Shown here: in pieces, positions 48,416-59,212 of the stretch
Layout: every line of letters begins with the position of its first letter
Numbering within the stretch: the stretch's first letter is position 1
From: Siphonodentalium dalli
Taxonomy: Eukaryota; Mollusca; Scaphopoda; Gadilida; Siphonodentaliidae
Direction: 5' to 3'
Length of the DNA stretch: 64,000 nt
Assembly: GCA_032622095.1 (NCBI GenBank)
Contig: CP136061.1
Coordinates: forward strand, 264,150,077 to 264,214,076
The notes under the pieces: model-generated
Databases searched by the model: none
What the model saw: the letters and a program-made list of their open reading frames with translations, nothing else
What the model was told of the DNA's origin: nothing
Made by a program: the position numbers and the translations under genes

Positions 48416-48857
48416 CTAGACTCTTTCGAGGTTCGGAGGTTGTCGATATGACATTAAAGGTAATTCAGGGAAAATATCACGCAGTTTGTCATCATTTTGA
48501 AGCACACATTGTAGGTCCTTGGCGATAGTTTTTAGTTTTTGTAATTTTGGATGAAATGTGACTACCAGTGGTATTTTTGATGGAGTATTCTGATGGTTGT
48601 CGTCTGAATTATACTGAAGTAGTTCCACCCTGTCCTTGACTACTGCTTTTTTGATCTCTCTGTTTACAACTCTATGCTTGTATCCCAGGTTGACGAAGTT
48701 CTGCTGAAGATGCCCGATTTGTATGTCCCGCGTTTTCGAGTCACTGCATATCCTATTATAACGTAGAGCTTGGCTGTATATGACGGACGATTTAGTGTGA
48801 TCGGGGTGGAAACTGTTCGGGTTCAGGTAAGTAAATTTGTCCGTAGGTTTGCGAAAG
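48416..48857 (-). pseudogene. Penelope-type RT C-terminus and linker (inverted copy)
   Basis: From FRKPTDKFTYLNPNSFHP through VKDRVELLQYNSDDN to SYRQPPNLERV, where the frame is lost. In this copy the lysine-rich KKAVVKD linker is in frame, unlike in its partner. Confidence 0.88.
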
Positions 48858-49918
48858 TCAAACGCCAACTCTCGAACGAGAATTATTACGCTCATGTGAT
48901 GGAAGATCCGACGCCGAAATACAAACGTGAACTAAATAAATTGTTGAAATCATTTCCAGAAACAATTCGCGATAGCATACAGCATGATATTCCGACGCAA
49001 CCTAAACCTGGATATTTCTATATTCTTCCAAAAATACACAAGGAAAACAACCCAGGGCGCCCGATTGTATCTGGTCTGGGAACGTTAACTGAGAACATTT
49101 CACGCAGAATAGATAGGGAACTTCAACCGATTGTTAAGTCTACTAGAAGCTATCTTAAAGACACAACAGACTTTCTCAACAAGTTGTCAAGTATCGATGC
49201 GGTTGAGAAAGGGACTATTCTTGTAACTATGGACGTAGAAGCATTATATTCAAATATTCCTACCAGGAACGGGTTAGCTGCGGTCAAAAGTGCGATTGAA
49301 CGGACAACCATAGGCTCTTCTCTACCAGTGGAAGTCATTCTAAAACTATCCGAGTTTGTTCTTACACACAACAATTTCCAGTATAACGGCGATAATTTCG
49401 TTCAAATTAAGGGAACAGCCATGGGTACGCCTATGGCTCCTCAATTCGCTAATATATTCATGGACAATCTAGAAACTACTTTTCTTCAGTCATCGGACCT
49501 CAAGCCATGGAACTACTACAGGTTCATAGATGATATTTTCTTCACTTGGGAACATGGCGAAGATAGACTGAAGGAATTCCACGCGGCATTTAATGACCAA
49601 CAACCTGATATAAACCTCAAAATGGAGCATTCTAAACAGTCTGTCAACTTCTTGGATGTTACTGTCAGCATTGTAGACGGCCACATCAACACGAAAGTCT
49701 TTCGCAAACCTGCGGACAAATTTACTTACCTGAACCCGAACAGTTTCCACCCCGATCACACTAAATCGTCCGTCATATACAGCCAAGCTCTACGTTATAA
49801 TAGGATATGCAGTGACTCGAAAACGCGGGATATACAAATCGGGCATCTTCAGCAGAACTTCGTCAACCTGGGATACAAGCAGAGAGTTGTAAACAGAGAG
49901 ATACAAAAAAAGCAGTAG
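48858..49918 (+). CDS. Penelope-type reverse transcriptase, N-terminally truncated
   Basis: The frame opens at 48770, but its first 29 codons are antisense to the inverted copy, so the true protein begins near VKRQLSNENYYAHV. Boxes in order: LPKIHKENNPGRPIVSG, TMDVEALYSNIP (first catalytic aspartate), GTAMGTPMAPQFANIFMDNL, YYRFIDDIFFTW (catalytic DD), VNFLDVTV, then FRKPADKFTYLNPN. Telomerase-like architecture without RNase H, typical of Penelope. The frame ends at 49916-49918 because of extra As in a run (near 49905), just before the linker to the endonuclease. The catalytic residues are intact; the N-terminal 150-200 residues are missing. Confidence 0.88.
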
Positions 49919-50655
49919 TCAAGGACAGGGTGGAACTACTTCAGTATAATTCAGACGACAACCATCAGAATACTCCATCAAAAATACCACTGGTAGTCAC
50001 ATTTCATCCAAAATTACAAAAACTAAAAACTATCGCCAAGGACCTATAATGTGTGCTTCAAAATGATGACAAACTGCGTGATATTTTCCCTGAATTACCT
50101 TTAATGTCATATCGACAACCTCCGAACCTCCGAAAGAGTCTAGTTAGAGCGCAGAACTTGCGTAACAACCAACAGAACGGAACATACCCGTGCGGAATAT
50201 GGAATTGTGCAACATGCTCTTCTGTGACAAATGGAACTCTGACCAACAGTACAGGGAAATCTATCACACCGAGTGGGTTATTCTCGTGCAGCTCTGATGG
50301 TGTTGTTTATGCTCTGACGTGCAGACAGTGTCCCGGGCTTATCTACATCGGAGAGACGGGCCAAACCATCAGAGGCCGCATGAATGGACACCGGCATGAC
50401 ATAACATCAGAAAATATATTCGTGCCCGTGGGAGAACATTTTAACTCTTCTCGCCATTCAGAGGAAGACCTCGAGGTCAGAGTGCTCAGAGCAGGATTGA
50501 AACGACTGAGAGCGAGAAAAACAGTAGAGTTAAAACTAATAACCTACATGGACACCATCCGGAAAGGGTTAAACAGGGACTATGGTTTTCTCTCACATTA
50601 CGCTGTACTGCATAATTTCCGGGGAACTCGGCACCCGGGAGCAGCCGCGACGTAG
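49919..50655 (+). pseudogene. Penelope-type linker and GIY-YIG endonuclease
   Basis: After the frameshift the frame resumes as VVKDRVELLQYN, but is cut by TAA at 50047-50049, where the inverted copy has CAA. Open from there to 50655: CGIWNCATC (cysteine motif), then VYALTCRQCPGLIYIGETGQTIRGRMNGHRHDI, the GIY-YIG core with Y, Y, R and H ligands, and a C-terminal region LKRLRARKTVELKLI. The endonuclease nicks the target to prime reverse transcription. With a frameshift and a stop between RT and endonuclease, no full protein is made. Confidence 0.88.
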
Positions 50656-50739
50656 ATGCTTTCCGTCAATCTTGTTATGCACGTCATCGTGATGGACACT
50701 TTCAACGTCAACGACTTTTCACTATTTGTTCACTTCATA

Positions 50740-50772
50740 CTTGATAAAGGCTACTAGATAGCCGAAAGCTCG
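50740..50772 (+). ncRNA. hammerhead-like stem-loop in the Penelope 3' region (degenerate)
   Basis: TTGATAAA, then stem GGCTA-loop-TAGCC, then GAAAGC. The layout is that of the hammerhead core (CTGANGA, stem II, GAAA) known from the ends of Penelope-like elements. Two core positions differ from consensus, so self-cleavage is not expected. Low certainty. Confidence 0.3.
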
Positions 50773-50867
50773 TGTTTTAAAAAAACTCAAATGAGTCTTA
50801 AATGGTGTTACTTTATTTTATTCCCATTTATTATTGACACAGACTCATACGGCATATACTTCAATAA

Positions 50868-50871
<4 letters not shown>

Positions 50872-50907
<36 letters not shown>
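50872..50907. repeat. (TA)n microsatellite at the right end of the Penelope pair
   Basis: Pure TA run. With 47701-47770 it brackets the pair, consistent with insertion into a TA repeat. Confidence 0.95.
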
Positions 50908-50910
<3 letters not shown>

Positions 50911-52219
50911 CTGCTTTCAGCCTTAGGCAGACATGACCCTAATACCATCATTAGGCAGACATATACAAAAAACTTTAAAACTGCTCAATTTTAAACACTC
51001 TTTCTCTAGTTTTGTTCTAAATATGACCACCAAGCTATGATCAATGGGAATTTGTGATTCCTCAAGTAATTTGAAATATACAAATTCTCAGGTCTGCCTA
51101 ATTTTTTCACTATATGTTGTGATCATTAAGTAGACATCATATGTATTTGTATATATAGAAGCAGTATTTGGTAGACCCAATATATTTTATATATAAATCC
51201 AGTTTTACGTGGACATATAAACATTTACACCATACAACCTCTCCATGGTCCCTACGGCGCAGGGACATTGCTACAGGGGGTGTCACACCCCACCGCCCCC
51301 CCCAATTTTTGCCAAAATTTCAAACTTTTGGAAATTTCAGACCTGTGAGCAGGTAGAATTTGGTAGGAATTCTTAAGTTTCTACCTGTAATTTTGTATAA
51401 TTTTAATGTTTTGGTTGACAAATTGGACTCCCTAGGTGGGTGACTAGTTGAAAAGTTTAGAAATTTTGGGAATATAGTTGGAAAATTAGGCCTAAGGGGG
51501 GGGGGGGGTGGTTGGGTGCAAATGGAACTACATAATTTCCAAAATTTGGAAAAGGAGATTCGGAACTTTTGAACATGTGGGGTATAGCTGATTGGAAAAT
51601 TTACCCTCAAGATGGGGGGGGGGGTTGCAATTGGAATTTCCGAAGTAGAAACCCCCCCATTCCTGACCTCTTTGCAATGTCTGCCAGCATGGCCACCGGA
51701 GCAGTCGCCCCCTTGCCCTCTTGTCAGTGGGGCAAGACTGCCCTGCTGCATTCTGATAATTAGTGATGCGTTTAATCAGTTATTCACCCATTTAGGCATC
51801 AGGATGCCCCAGATTCACTCATGAAAATTCATCCCCCCCCCTAGATACCCACAAATCAGAAAACATTTGACAGTCTCTGAAGTTGGACGAAACATCCCCG
51901 GAACACCCTTATCATGCTCTCCAGCTCCTGTCTGTAGTAGTCAGCATTAACATTTGGTCATTGATAGTCCGAAAGTGCCCTTTACAATTAGTGTCGCCCC
52001 CTTGCCCTTTGTACCTTCTGCCCTTCTGGCAGCCTTGTCTGCCAGAGACTGAAAATAGCAAAAATGTCATGTAAAAAAATTAGGCTTTTTATTCATAGCC
52101 ACATCTCTTCTTTGAGAACCATGGAGAGTGCCACACCCACTTTTGACATTTTTAGAAAATCTACAAGAAAACATCCAAAAATTCCACAACACAATTCCAG
52201 GCTTGTCCCAACATAGTCA
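50908..52219. repeat. non-genic DNA with G/C-run repeat family
   Basis: At 51270-51660 homopolymer runs (C8 near 51297, G13 near 51496, G10 near 51614) recur within similar surrounding text such as AATTTTGGAAA and TTTGGAAATTT. Two related stretches, GCCCCCTTGCCCT near 51707 and 51995, suggest another duplication. No exon could be supported. Confidence 0.5.
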
Positions 52220-52227
52220 CTATCGAT

Positions 52228-53253
52228 TAGGGCCCGACAATTGGCAATACAACATCGAATCGAATCTCGAATCGAATCATGATTCGAAATCGAATCAAAT
52301 CTTTATCAAACACTTTAGTAGATTGGCGGTACTGATCAGTGGGAGGTACGAGCAAAAATTGGGGCAAATATCAGACGATTTTATAACTTCAGTGAGATAA
52401 CTCAGATTACGAAGGAGAAACTTAATTTCTATGACATGATATGAACAGTATTTAATCAGTTTTAAACAGTTGGGAATGGCACCACATCATTTCATATTTT
52501 GTGACAATATGCGTGAAGTTTGTGAAAGTAAGCAGTTTGGAACTTTGGAGTCAATGGAATCTGATTCGAGTCATTGCAGGCGGAGACTTGTCTGCTCTTA
52601 TAAGCTTTACCCTATCATGCACAGCAGGCACGCGTGATATCAAAATTGCGCATCGTGACTTGGGAATGGCGCATACGCAAATGGGATTACAGGAACTATG
52701 TATAGTATTCCAACTTGGGCCTGTCCATCAGATCATTTGAGTTGTCATGAAAGCTAAATAGTCAACATTATTCCATTTCGCAGATAACATATGCTGTACA
52801 TGTATAAAGATGTTGATCAGATTTCGACACATGTTGGAGCCCAAAACGTTTATTTAATATATTTATATCGTGTTAAGTTTTAAATTAAAAAATAAATATA
52901 TTATTTGATTGAGCTGGGTAACGCAATATTGGCTTTTCTGGTAAGAATGTAAAATAACAACATGCAGATATGTCCCAAAAGAAATTCACTCGCTTCCGCA
53001 CCTGGGGCCCGGGCAGTGGGCTATTGGACAACATACCCTATACACATTGGACCACGGAGGTCCCAGATGGTCATGGAAGGAGCCTCAGGTTAAGTATATT
53101 GGGGATATAATGAATGTTTTGTATATATTCAGTCTATTCCCGGTGATAAAGGACTTTTATACAACGATTCGAAATGTCCCGAATCACACGACCGCTTTCA
53201 TATCGAATTGGAATGTAAGATTCGAAATCGAATCGAATCTTCGTCGGGCCCTA
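52228..53253. mobile_element. non-autonomous hAT element 1
   Basis: Ends TAGGGCCCGAC and GTCGGGCCCTA. Flanked by CTATCGAT (52220-52227) and CTATCCAT (53254-53261), an 8-bp target duplication with one mismatch, as expected for hAT. Subterminal regions are rich in GAATCGAA words on both sides. No transposase frame was found in its 1.03 kb. Confidence 0.88.
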
Positions 53254-53261
53254 CTATCCAT

Positions 53262-53879
53262 GGTCTTGGTTCTGCTTGACATGTATGCAGAATAAGAAAC
53301 TGACGCGAGACCTTAAATCAAACAGTGAGATATTGCATTTGAACCATCGCTGTACAGTTAACCGGTTGTAAGAAAGTGACAAGACAAATTGACATGTCTA
53401 ATATATTTATTAACAATAAAACAGAATGCAACAATTGTAAATAAACATGTCAACATTAAGGGGGCGGCCTCATGGGTCAATTCTCAAAAAATCTATCTTC
53501 TCAAAAGCCGTATTAACAAGATATTACATTTAGTTTTACCTTTCCACAAGATATGATGACATATAAAGGCTACAGAATTAACCCCAAAATGTTTATAAGT
53601 TGGTCACTCAGATTAAAAATAAAAAATAAAAGCAAATTGCAACAAATTTTTAATGAATCGATCTAAAGTTCAAAAACATATTTTTCGACAAAAGTCACAT
53701 ATACACAAACCTTATAAGACCAACTAGTGCATGCACAATGTTTAGTGAAAGCAGTTTGCAAGAAATAAGCAGGAATGTATTCTGAGAGAGAGGACGCACC
53801 CAATAGGACGCTATGTCTCACTTTTGGGCCTGATATTTGCAAAAAATAACTGAGTGTCATAATTCTATCAAGTTTTATC
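53262..53879. other. no gene recognised
   Basis: AT-rich DNA; no supported feature. Confidence 0.4.
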
Positions 53880-55061
53880 AGACCATGGTTTTCGAATTCG
53901 ATCTAGATATTGTTACAAGAAACCTGTATACTAAATTTGAAAAGAATTGGAAGAGGTTAGTTCAATTTATTGCGCTAACGAGTTGACAGTCATGGACAGA
54001 TGGACGGCTACCCGTATATTTTTATCATTGAGTGGTCTTTCTTTTGTTGTTTTTGACAGTTGTGCCCACTTAAGATGATCAATCAACTCCTAAGCTGGAC
54101 AGAATAATGGGCATTAGGTGGTAGTTTTGTAAATAGGTGTTCGATCATGTCAAACTTTCTATTCAGGCTCCACCCCTGACCTTTGATTTATCGCACGAGT
54201 AACAGCAGTTCGAATCCTGGTAGATACCTGGGGACAAAGAGTATATAAGTATACAGTGCAGGTCGTTAAGGAGGATCCAAACGAAATTTTGCTAAAACCT
54301 GCCAAAACTCCTTTGGGGTTCGCAGAAACATATGTACCATATTGGTACACACAAAGGAGACCATTATAGGAGCTATACATCAATGTGAAAAGACTCCAGT
54401 AATGATGACACAAAATGACCTTGATAAATGAGACTTTTGTCAATTATTTTCCTGAATGCACACGACAAAATTACACAAAACCTGACAAAATAAAAAACAG
54501 CAATACATTGACACATATCTTAACTAGCGAAAGGGTTGAATAATTTTAATTAAATTTAAAGCTAAACTATCCAAAATTAAGTTTAACATGAGCATCGCTA
54601 GGGCGTGGCAAAATACGCCCTTCAGCCATTCCGAATTGTACTACCACAAAATAAAATAATACTTTAAGCTTACATTTGAAGAAAATCTGATACATGTATA
54701 CCCTGAATTTCAATGCCAAATGCGGTCAAATTCTAAGTCGAAAAATGGCCGCAACTCATGTAAAAATAATTAGACAGAACCTATATTTGAACTTGGCCTG
54801 TAGTTTTAGCTGGGAAATACACAAACTGGAGTTATCGGTCGGAAACCGAAATGTTATGAATTTGGTCAAATTCTAAGTTGAAAAAGGGCTGTAACTCATG
54901 TAAAAATAACTGGACGGAACCCATATTCAAACATGGCCTGTATCTTTAGCTGGGAAATACACATACCAACTTTGGTTCAGATCAAATAATTCAAACTGGA
55001 GTTATCGGTCAGAACCAAAAATGTTAATGTACAGACAGACGGGTAGACGGACGGACGGATG
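53880..55061 (-). repeat. bivalve-type interspersed repeats with GGAC tracts
   Basis: Two pieces: 53880-54010, ending in GGACAGATGGACGG, and 54700-55061, with a duplicated module (GGTCAAATTCTAAG and TTTAGCTGGGAAATACACA each twice) ending in GACGGACGGACGG. The GGAC tract at the right makes these reverse-oriented relatives of 17620-18660. Confidence 0.6.
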
Positions 55062-55080
55062 TACCCACATTTGGGGAGAT

Positions 55081-55515
55081 ATGTGGCTATTGAGTTATGT
55101 GGCTAAAATGTTTATGTGGCTACAAAAGTTATGTGGCTATCAAGTAGTGGATAAAATTTTACGTGGCTATCCAGTAGTTAAAAGTGATACAATTTCTGAT
55201 TGTGGAGTCAGAACATGTAGGAATTATAGCAGAAGTAGCTAACTGAAACCCAAAAATGTGTATACAGCAACTAAGACAGTTGAATAGGAGAAACTGACAT
55301 GTCCGTGATTGGGTGGCTAGCCACATAACTGTCCGAACACCTCCTATTGATAGATCATGGATGTCTAAATCTAACTATTGAGTGACCAAAAAATTAAATA
55401 TGCTGATATGGCCAAATAGATAATTTTTTTGGGTTGATCTCAACGCTGTGATGTGGCTAGCCACATAACAGACCATAGCCACATAAGTATCCATTTTACA
55501 CATTTGTAGCCACAT
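55081..55515. repeat. clustered ATGTGGCTA nonamers, both orientations
   Basis: Forward copies at 55081, 55097, 55114, 55131, 55161 (one base off) and 55451; inverted copies at 55318, 55458, 55476 and 55507. At 55451-55466 a forward and an inverted copy overlap in a palindrome. Confidence 0.75.
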
Positions 55516-55804
55516 AAGTAGTCATTCGTGAGGGCAGACGGACAGACTGATTACATAATACAACCTTTTAAAAAAAAGGGCTTATAAAAATAAGTTGCAT
55601 TTTTAAAACTTGATTGTATTATATGATTATAAGCCTTTGAAATCAATTTGACTACAATAATGTGTATCAAATTAGAGGTGCCACGATTATTGATTTTGAT
55701 AATCGATCATCAATAATCGACTATTATGAAATGTTTACATTAATAAGTGCATCAAAAATCACTATTAATGACCAATGAACACAATGTATTGAAAGTAGGA
55801 TTGC

Positions 55805-55986
55805 ACAACGGATGGCTGGCGGTTCCTAAACAAGACAGTCAAAGACTGTGGGGTCGCTCACCAGATTGAAAAGACTGATAAGACTGGGACTCTTGAGACC
55901 ATAACAGTCAGAACTTTTCATAATCACTTTAAAAGAAGTGGATCTAAACAGGATATGTGGCTAGAGAGGCTTCATGTCGGTCAGTG
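55805..55986 (+). other. short unidentified open stretch inside hAT element 2
   Basis: About 60 codons, DGWRFLNKTVKDCGVAHQ through FHNHFKRSGSKQDMWLERL to a TGA. Better composition than surrounding DNA, but no family recognised, no start codon and no splice signals checked. Possibly a relic of a carried gene. Confidence 0.3.
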
Positions 55987-56499
55987 AATATCTACCTTTA
56001 AATTACCAATGGAACACTACAGATCACCCCTATTCATATTGGTGAATATGAGATCCATTCATCTAGTAATATCAATTCACCCTCTGCGGACATCATTTCC
56101 TAAAAATGACCCCAAGAACAAATCCCAGTCACCCAAGGCCCCTCCATACCAAATATAAGCTATATATGCCTAATGGTTCTTGGGGAAAAAACTGTTTTAA
56201 GACTTACTATGGAGGGAAAGAGTTATGGCCCTGGCTTCGCACCTACATGTATTTGATGTGATGAACTTAATTGAACAAATCTGATTGTGAGACACCTAGT
56301 GAACATGCACACTGAACTATATAAACACATTCCATCTTTAATATGGAGAAGAAATCAATTGTTGATAGATGGATGGAAGCCTGACAGATAGAAGACAAAT
56401 TAATCCAATATATACCCCCCCATTTTTCTTTGAATATTAGTCGTATGATTTCATCTGGATAAGTGGTGATTAAAAAAATAATATGAAATGGCCAAGTCT

Positions 56500-57460
56500 G
56501 ATTTTAGTATGTCTGACATTTGCAGAATTAGGTCCCAAAAATGTGGATTCAATGACAATATTCTGTAAGGCAGGCTAGCATCACCAAATTCATCCTCAAT
56601 CTGCTTAGGCCTCAATAAAACCTAGGAACAAATTGAAGTTCTACAGTTGAAGTTGGTGATACACACCCATTGAGCACTTCAATTATGCATTTTATCTTCT
56701 GCAAATTAGGGGACATTGAAACTGAACAGGTGGAAAAAAGTGATTAAATCAAACTGTCAATTTGATACTTAGGATACTTCCCAGAAGATGAGGACTAAGC
56801 AGAATTAGGTCCCTGGCGGGTGTATTTGGTGATGCTAGCATGCTGTATGGGGTAGCAACACTAAATTCACCATCTGGGGACCTCACTGTGTAAATGTCAG
56901 ACACACTATTTCCAGACTTGAAGAAATCTAACTTTTCTAAGCCATTCACATTATCATTGAATGTCAGTCATCACCTAACCATTGGCACACCAGTTTGTTG
57001 TTAAATTGCTACAGATATGTTTAGATTAGAATAATACATGTCATCTGGCTAGTTTATATAATTAATGACCTGTACCTTTACAGATATATATGCCTCTGTG
57101 TTGAGAAGAGGTATTAATTAAATTGAGAGGTGATATGGCTTGGAAGGGATGTTGGTTGATGGCAGGGTTGGGTCTGGGCCATGTGGGAGGGGGCGGGTGG
57201 GGGAGGGTGAAATGTTTCAATAATTTCATTAAAAGAGTAAAGTTTCATAACTCTACAGATGTTATAATGGTGTCACTTTTTTCAAATTTTAAAACATGTT
57301 TGAAAAACAATTGTCCCAGAAGATGAGGCCTAAGCAGAATAAGGTAATTGAGGGTGTATTTGGTGATGCTAGCCTGCTGTATGGGGTAGCAACACAAAAT
57401 TCACCATCTGTGGACTTCATTCTGCAAATGTCAGACACACTATGTCCAGGCTTGGAGAAA
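56500..57460. repeat. three related 110-140 bp segments, one inverted
   Basis: CCAGAAGATGAGG, AAGCAGAATTAGG, TGTATTTGGTGATGCTAGC, ATTCACCATCTG and ATGTCAGACACACTATTTCC recur at 56775-56915 and 57315-57455. An inverted version lies at about 56510-56620. Confidence 0.8.
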
Positions 57461-57654
57461 TGAACAATAGACTATTCCTATTTATTCTTGTAGACTCTGG
57501 TAGATTAGGTGTTAAGCTAATGTCATGTCATGTAATGACAGATGGTAAACTGGTCTGAAGCAAGTAGTCTTCAGCAAGAGTATCAGATGTCCCCACTATG
57601 ATAAATTGTTTTTTTTCAATAATACAGGCTTCAGTGATCTCTTAAAAATTAATA

Positions 57655-58462
57655 GTGCATAGCAAAGAGGTGTGAATTATAAAGGGCCATAACTCTGTTA
57701 AAATATATCGGATCAAACCCATATTTTTACTTGATCTATATATAAGTGTCAAAAATTCATATACCAAATTTGGTGTTGATCAGATGAAAAATGTTTGAGA
57801 AATCCTGTCTTGGATGAATTCTATATCAAAACAAGAGTGGAAGGGGTTAAATAAACAATACCAAAATCCATACAGATGAAGAACATGCTAAGAAAAATCT
57901 AGGTAAGAAATATGAGGTTGTGATGTATCTTAAACAAAAATTAAAGGTCAAAATGCAAAAATTAAATTTTTTGTTTTTAAAGTTATGTCCCTGGCTCTGC
58001 CCCTATTTGAACAAATCTGAACCCTAGTCAACCAAGGTCCCTCCGTACCAAATATAAGCTTCCTTGAGAAGAAGTCATTTTAAGAATTACTATAGGTTAT
58101 GGCCCTGGTTTCTCAACTAATTAACATGGTGACCTCATTTGAACAAATCTGAATGGGAGTCACTTAGGGAACATCCACACCAAATATGAACCCATTAGGC
58201 CTTATAGTTCTGGAAAAAGAATTTGTTCTAAGAATTACTATGAAGGATTAGGGTTGTGGCCCTGCTTTTTCAACTAATTGACCTGATGACCTCATTTGAA
58301 CAAATCTGAATGAGATTCACCTAGGGAACATTGACACCAAATATGAACCTGTTCCGTCTTACGGTTCTGGAGAAGAAGATGATTGTTGACGGACGGACGG
58401 ACGGACGGACGAGGAGTGATGACTATAGCTCCAACGGAGACTTCGTCTCAGGTGAGCTAAAA
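57655..58462 (-). repeat. head-hairpin / TCCGTC-tract repeat, reverse orientation
   Basis: Modules with GGCCATAACTC, CCAAATATGAAC and AACAAATCTGAA repeat two to three times. They are followed by (GGAC)n at 58389-58412 and the hairpin TAGCTCC...GGAGACTTCGTCTC...GAGCTA. Mirror image of the layout at 17620. Confidence 0.75.
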
Positions 58463-59212
58463 AGGGAAACTATTTCATCAAACATCCAGAGCGTGGATAA
58501 CAATCACAAAGATGTGTCCCCACCTTCAAGTTGTAGGACTTTTAATACAACAAATTAAGCATTTTCATAATAGCGAGTTTCATTCAGCATTCACCGCATG
58601 ATCTGTGATAGCCTGAAATAGAATCATCTAAGTATAACAATGCAAACAAAGTATAGTCGCAAATGACATCGTGGAGAACATCGATGATTAAAATGCTGTA
58701 GGTTCCGTGGTTTCCAGATTCAAGGCTAGTGGCGTTCATTTCATTGAACACGGTACCAGTCGGCATATTTCAAAGATATAGTGCCGCCTTTCAAGTATAG
58801 ATATACAACGACATCGTCATAAGTTCAAAGCTTAGTGCCGCCAATTTGTAGATTATACAACGACCCGAAGAGTAGCCATGTCATATCATCAAATGAACTG
58901 CCGACTGCAACATATTAAGTTAGTAGTACTCATGTCGGAATCTCTTTGATACGCGATCAAAGGTTGTTAACCTTCGTTTGTAGATAAAACTGTGTAAAAC
59001 AAGCAATGTATTCAATAATATCTGCCATTTTTCAACGTCCGAAATAAATAATGTAGATTAATCGACTATGGAAATGGTATCAATTATCGGCTTTATCAAT
59101 GGTTCGTTGATTATATGATTAATCGTGGCACCCTATCTAAAATGACATTTGGAAGAAAAAATGCCTTAAACTGGAATAAAGACCCCACCCCCCTGGTATA
59201 ATCAATAACATT

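Larger units (their letters stand above)
47769..48857 (-). mobile_element. Penelope-like element, 5'-truncated, inverted copy
   Basis: Mirror copy of 49700-50836. It keeps the end of the reverse transcriptase, the linker, the GIY-YIG endonuclease and the 3' end. At 48857 it meets the plus-strand copy head to head. About 40 bp present in the other copy (the stem-loop at 50741-50772 and its neighbourhood) is missing near 47813. Confidence 0.93.
48858..50836 (+). mobile_element. Penelope-like element, 5'-truncated
   Basis: Starts inside the RT N-terminal region at the inverted junction and runs to the 3' end CCCATTTATTATT. About 35 bp later a (TA)n tract begins. Head-to-head fusion with a partial copy is a common outcome for Penelope-like elements. 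Both copies carry independent lesions. Confidence 0.93.
55673..59135. mobile_element. large non-autonomous hAT element 2
   Basis: Ends TAGAGGTGCCACGATTA and TAATCGTGGCACCCTA, the common metazoan hAT terminus. Flanks TATCAAAT (55665-55672) and TCTAAAAT (59136-59143) agree at six of eight positions. Of the 3.46 kb, none is recognisable transposase. It holds an internal duplication (56500-57460) and a TCCGTC-type repeat (57655-58462). Confidence 0.85.

Noticed and set aside
48770-48857. First 29 codons of the Penelope RT frame as its N-terminus
   Set aside because: They are antisense to the inverted copy. The real RT sequence starts at the junction.
54195-54220. B-box-like GTTCGAATCC as a tRNA gene
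   Set aside because: No A box or cloverleaf at the right distance.
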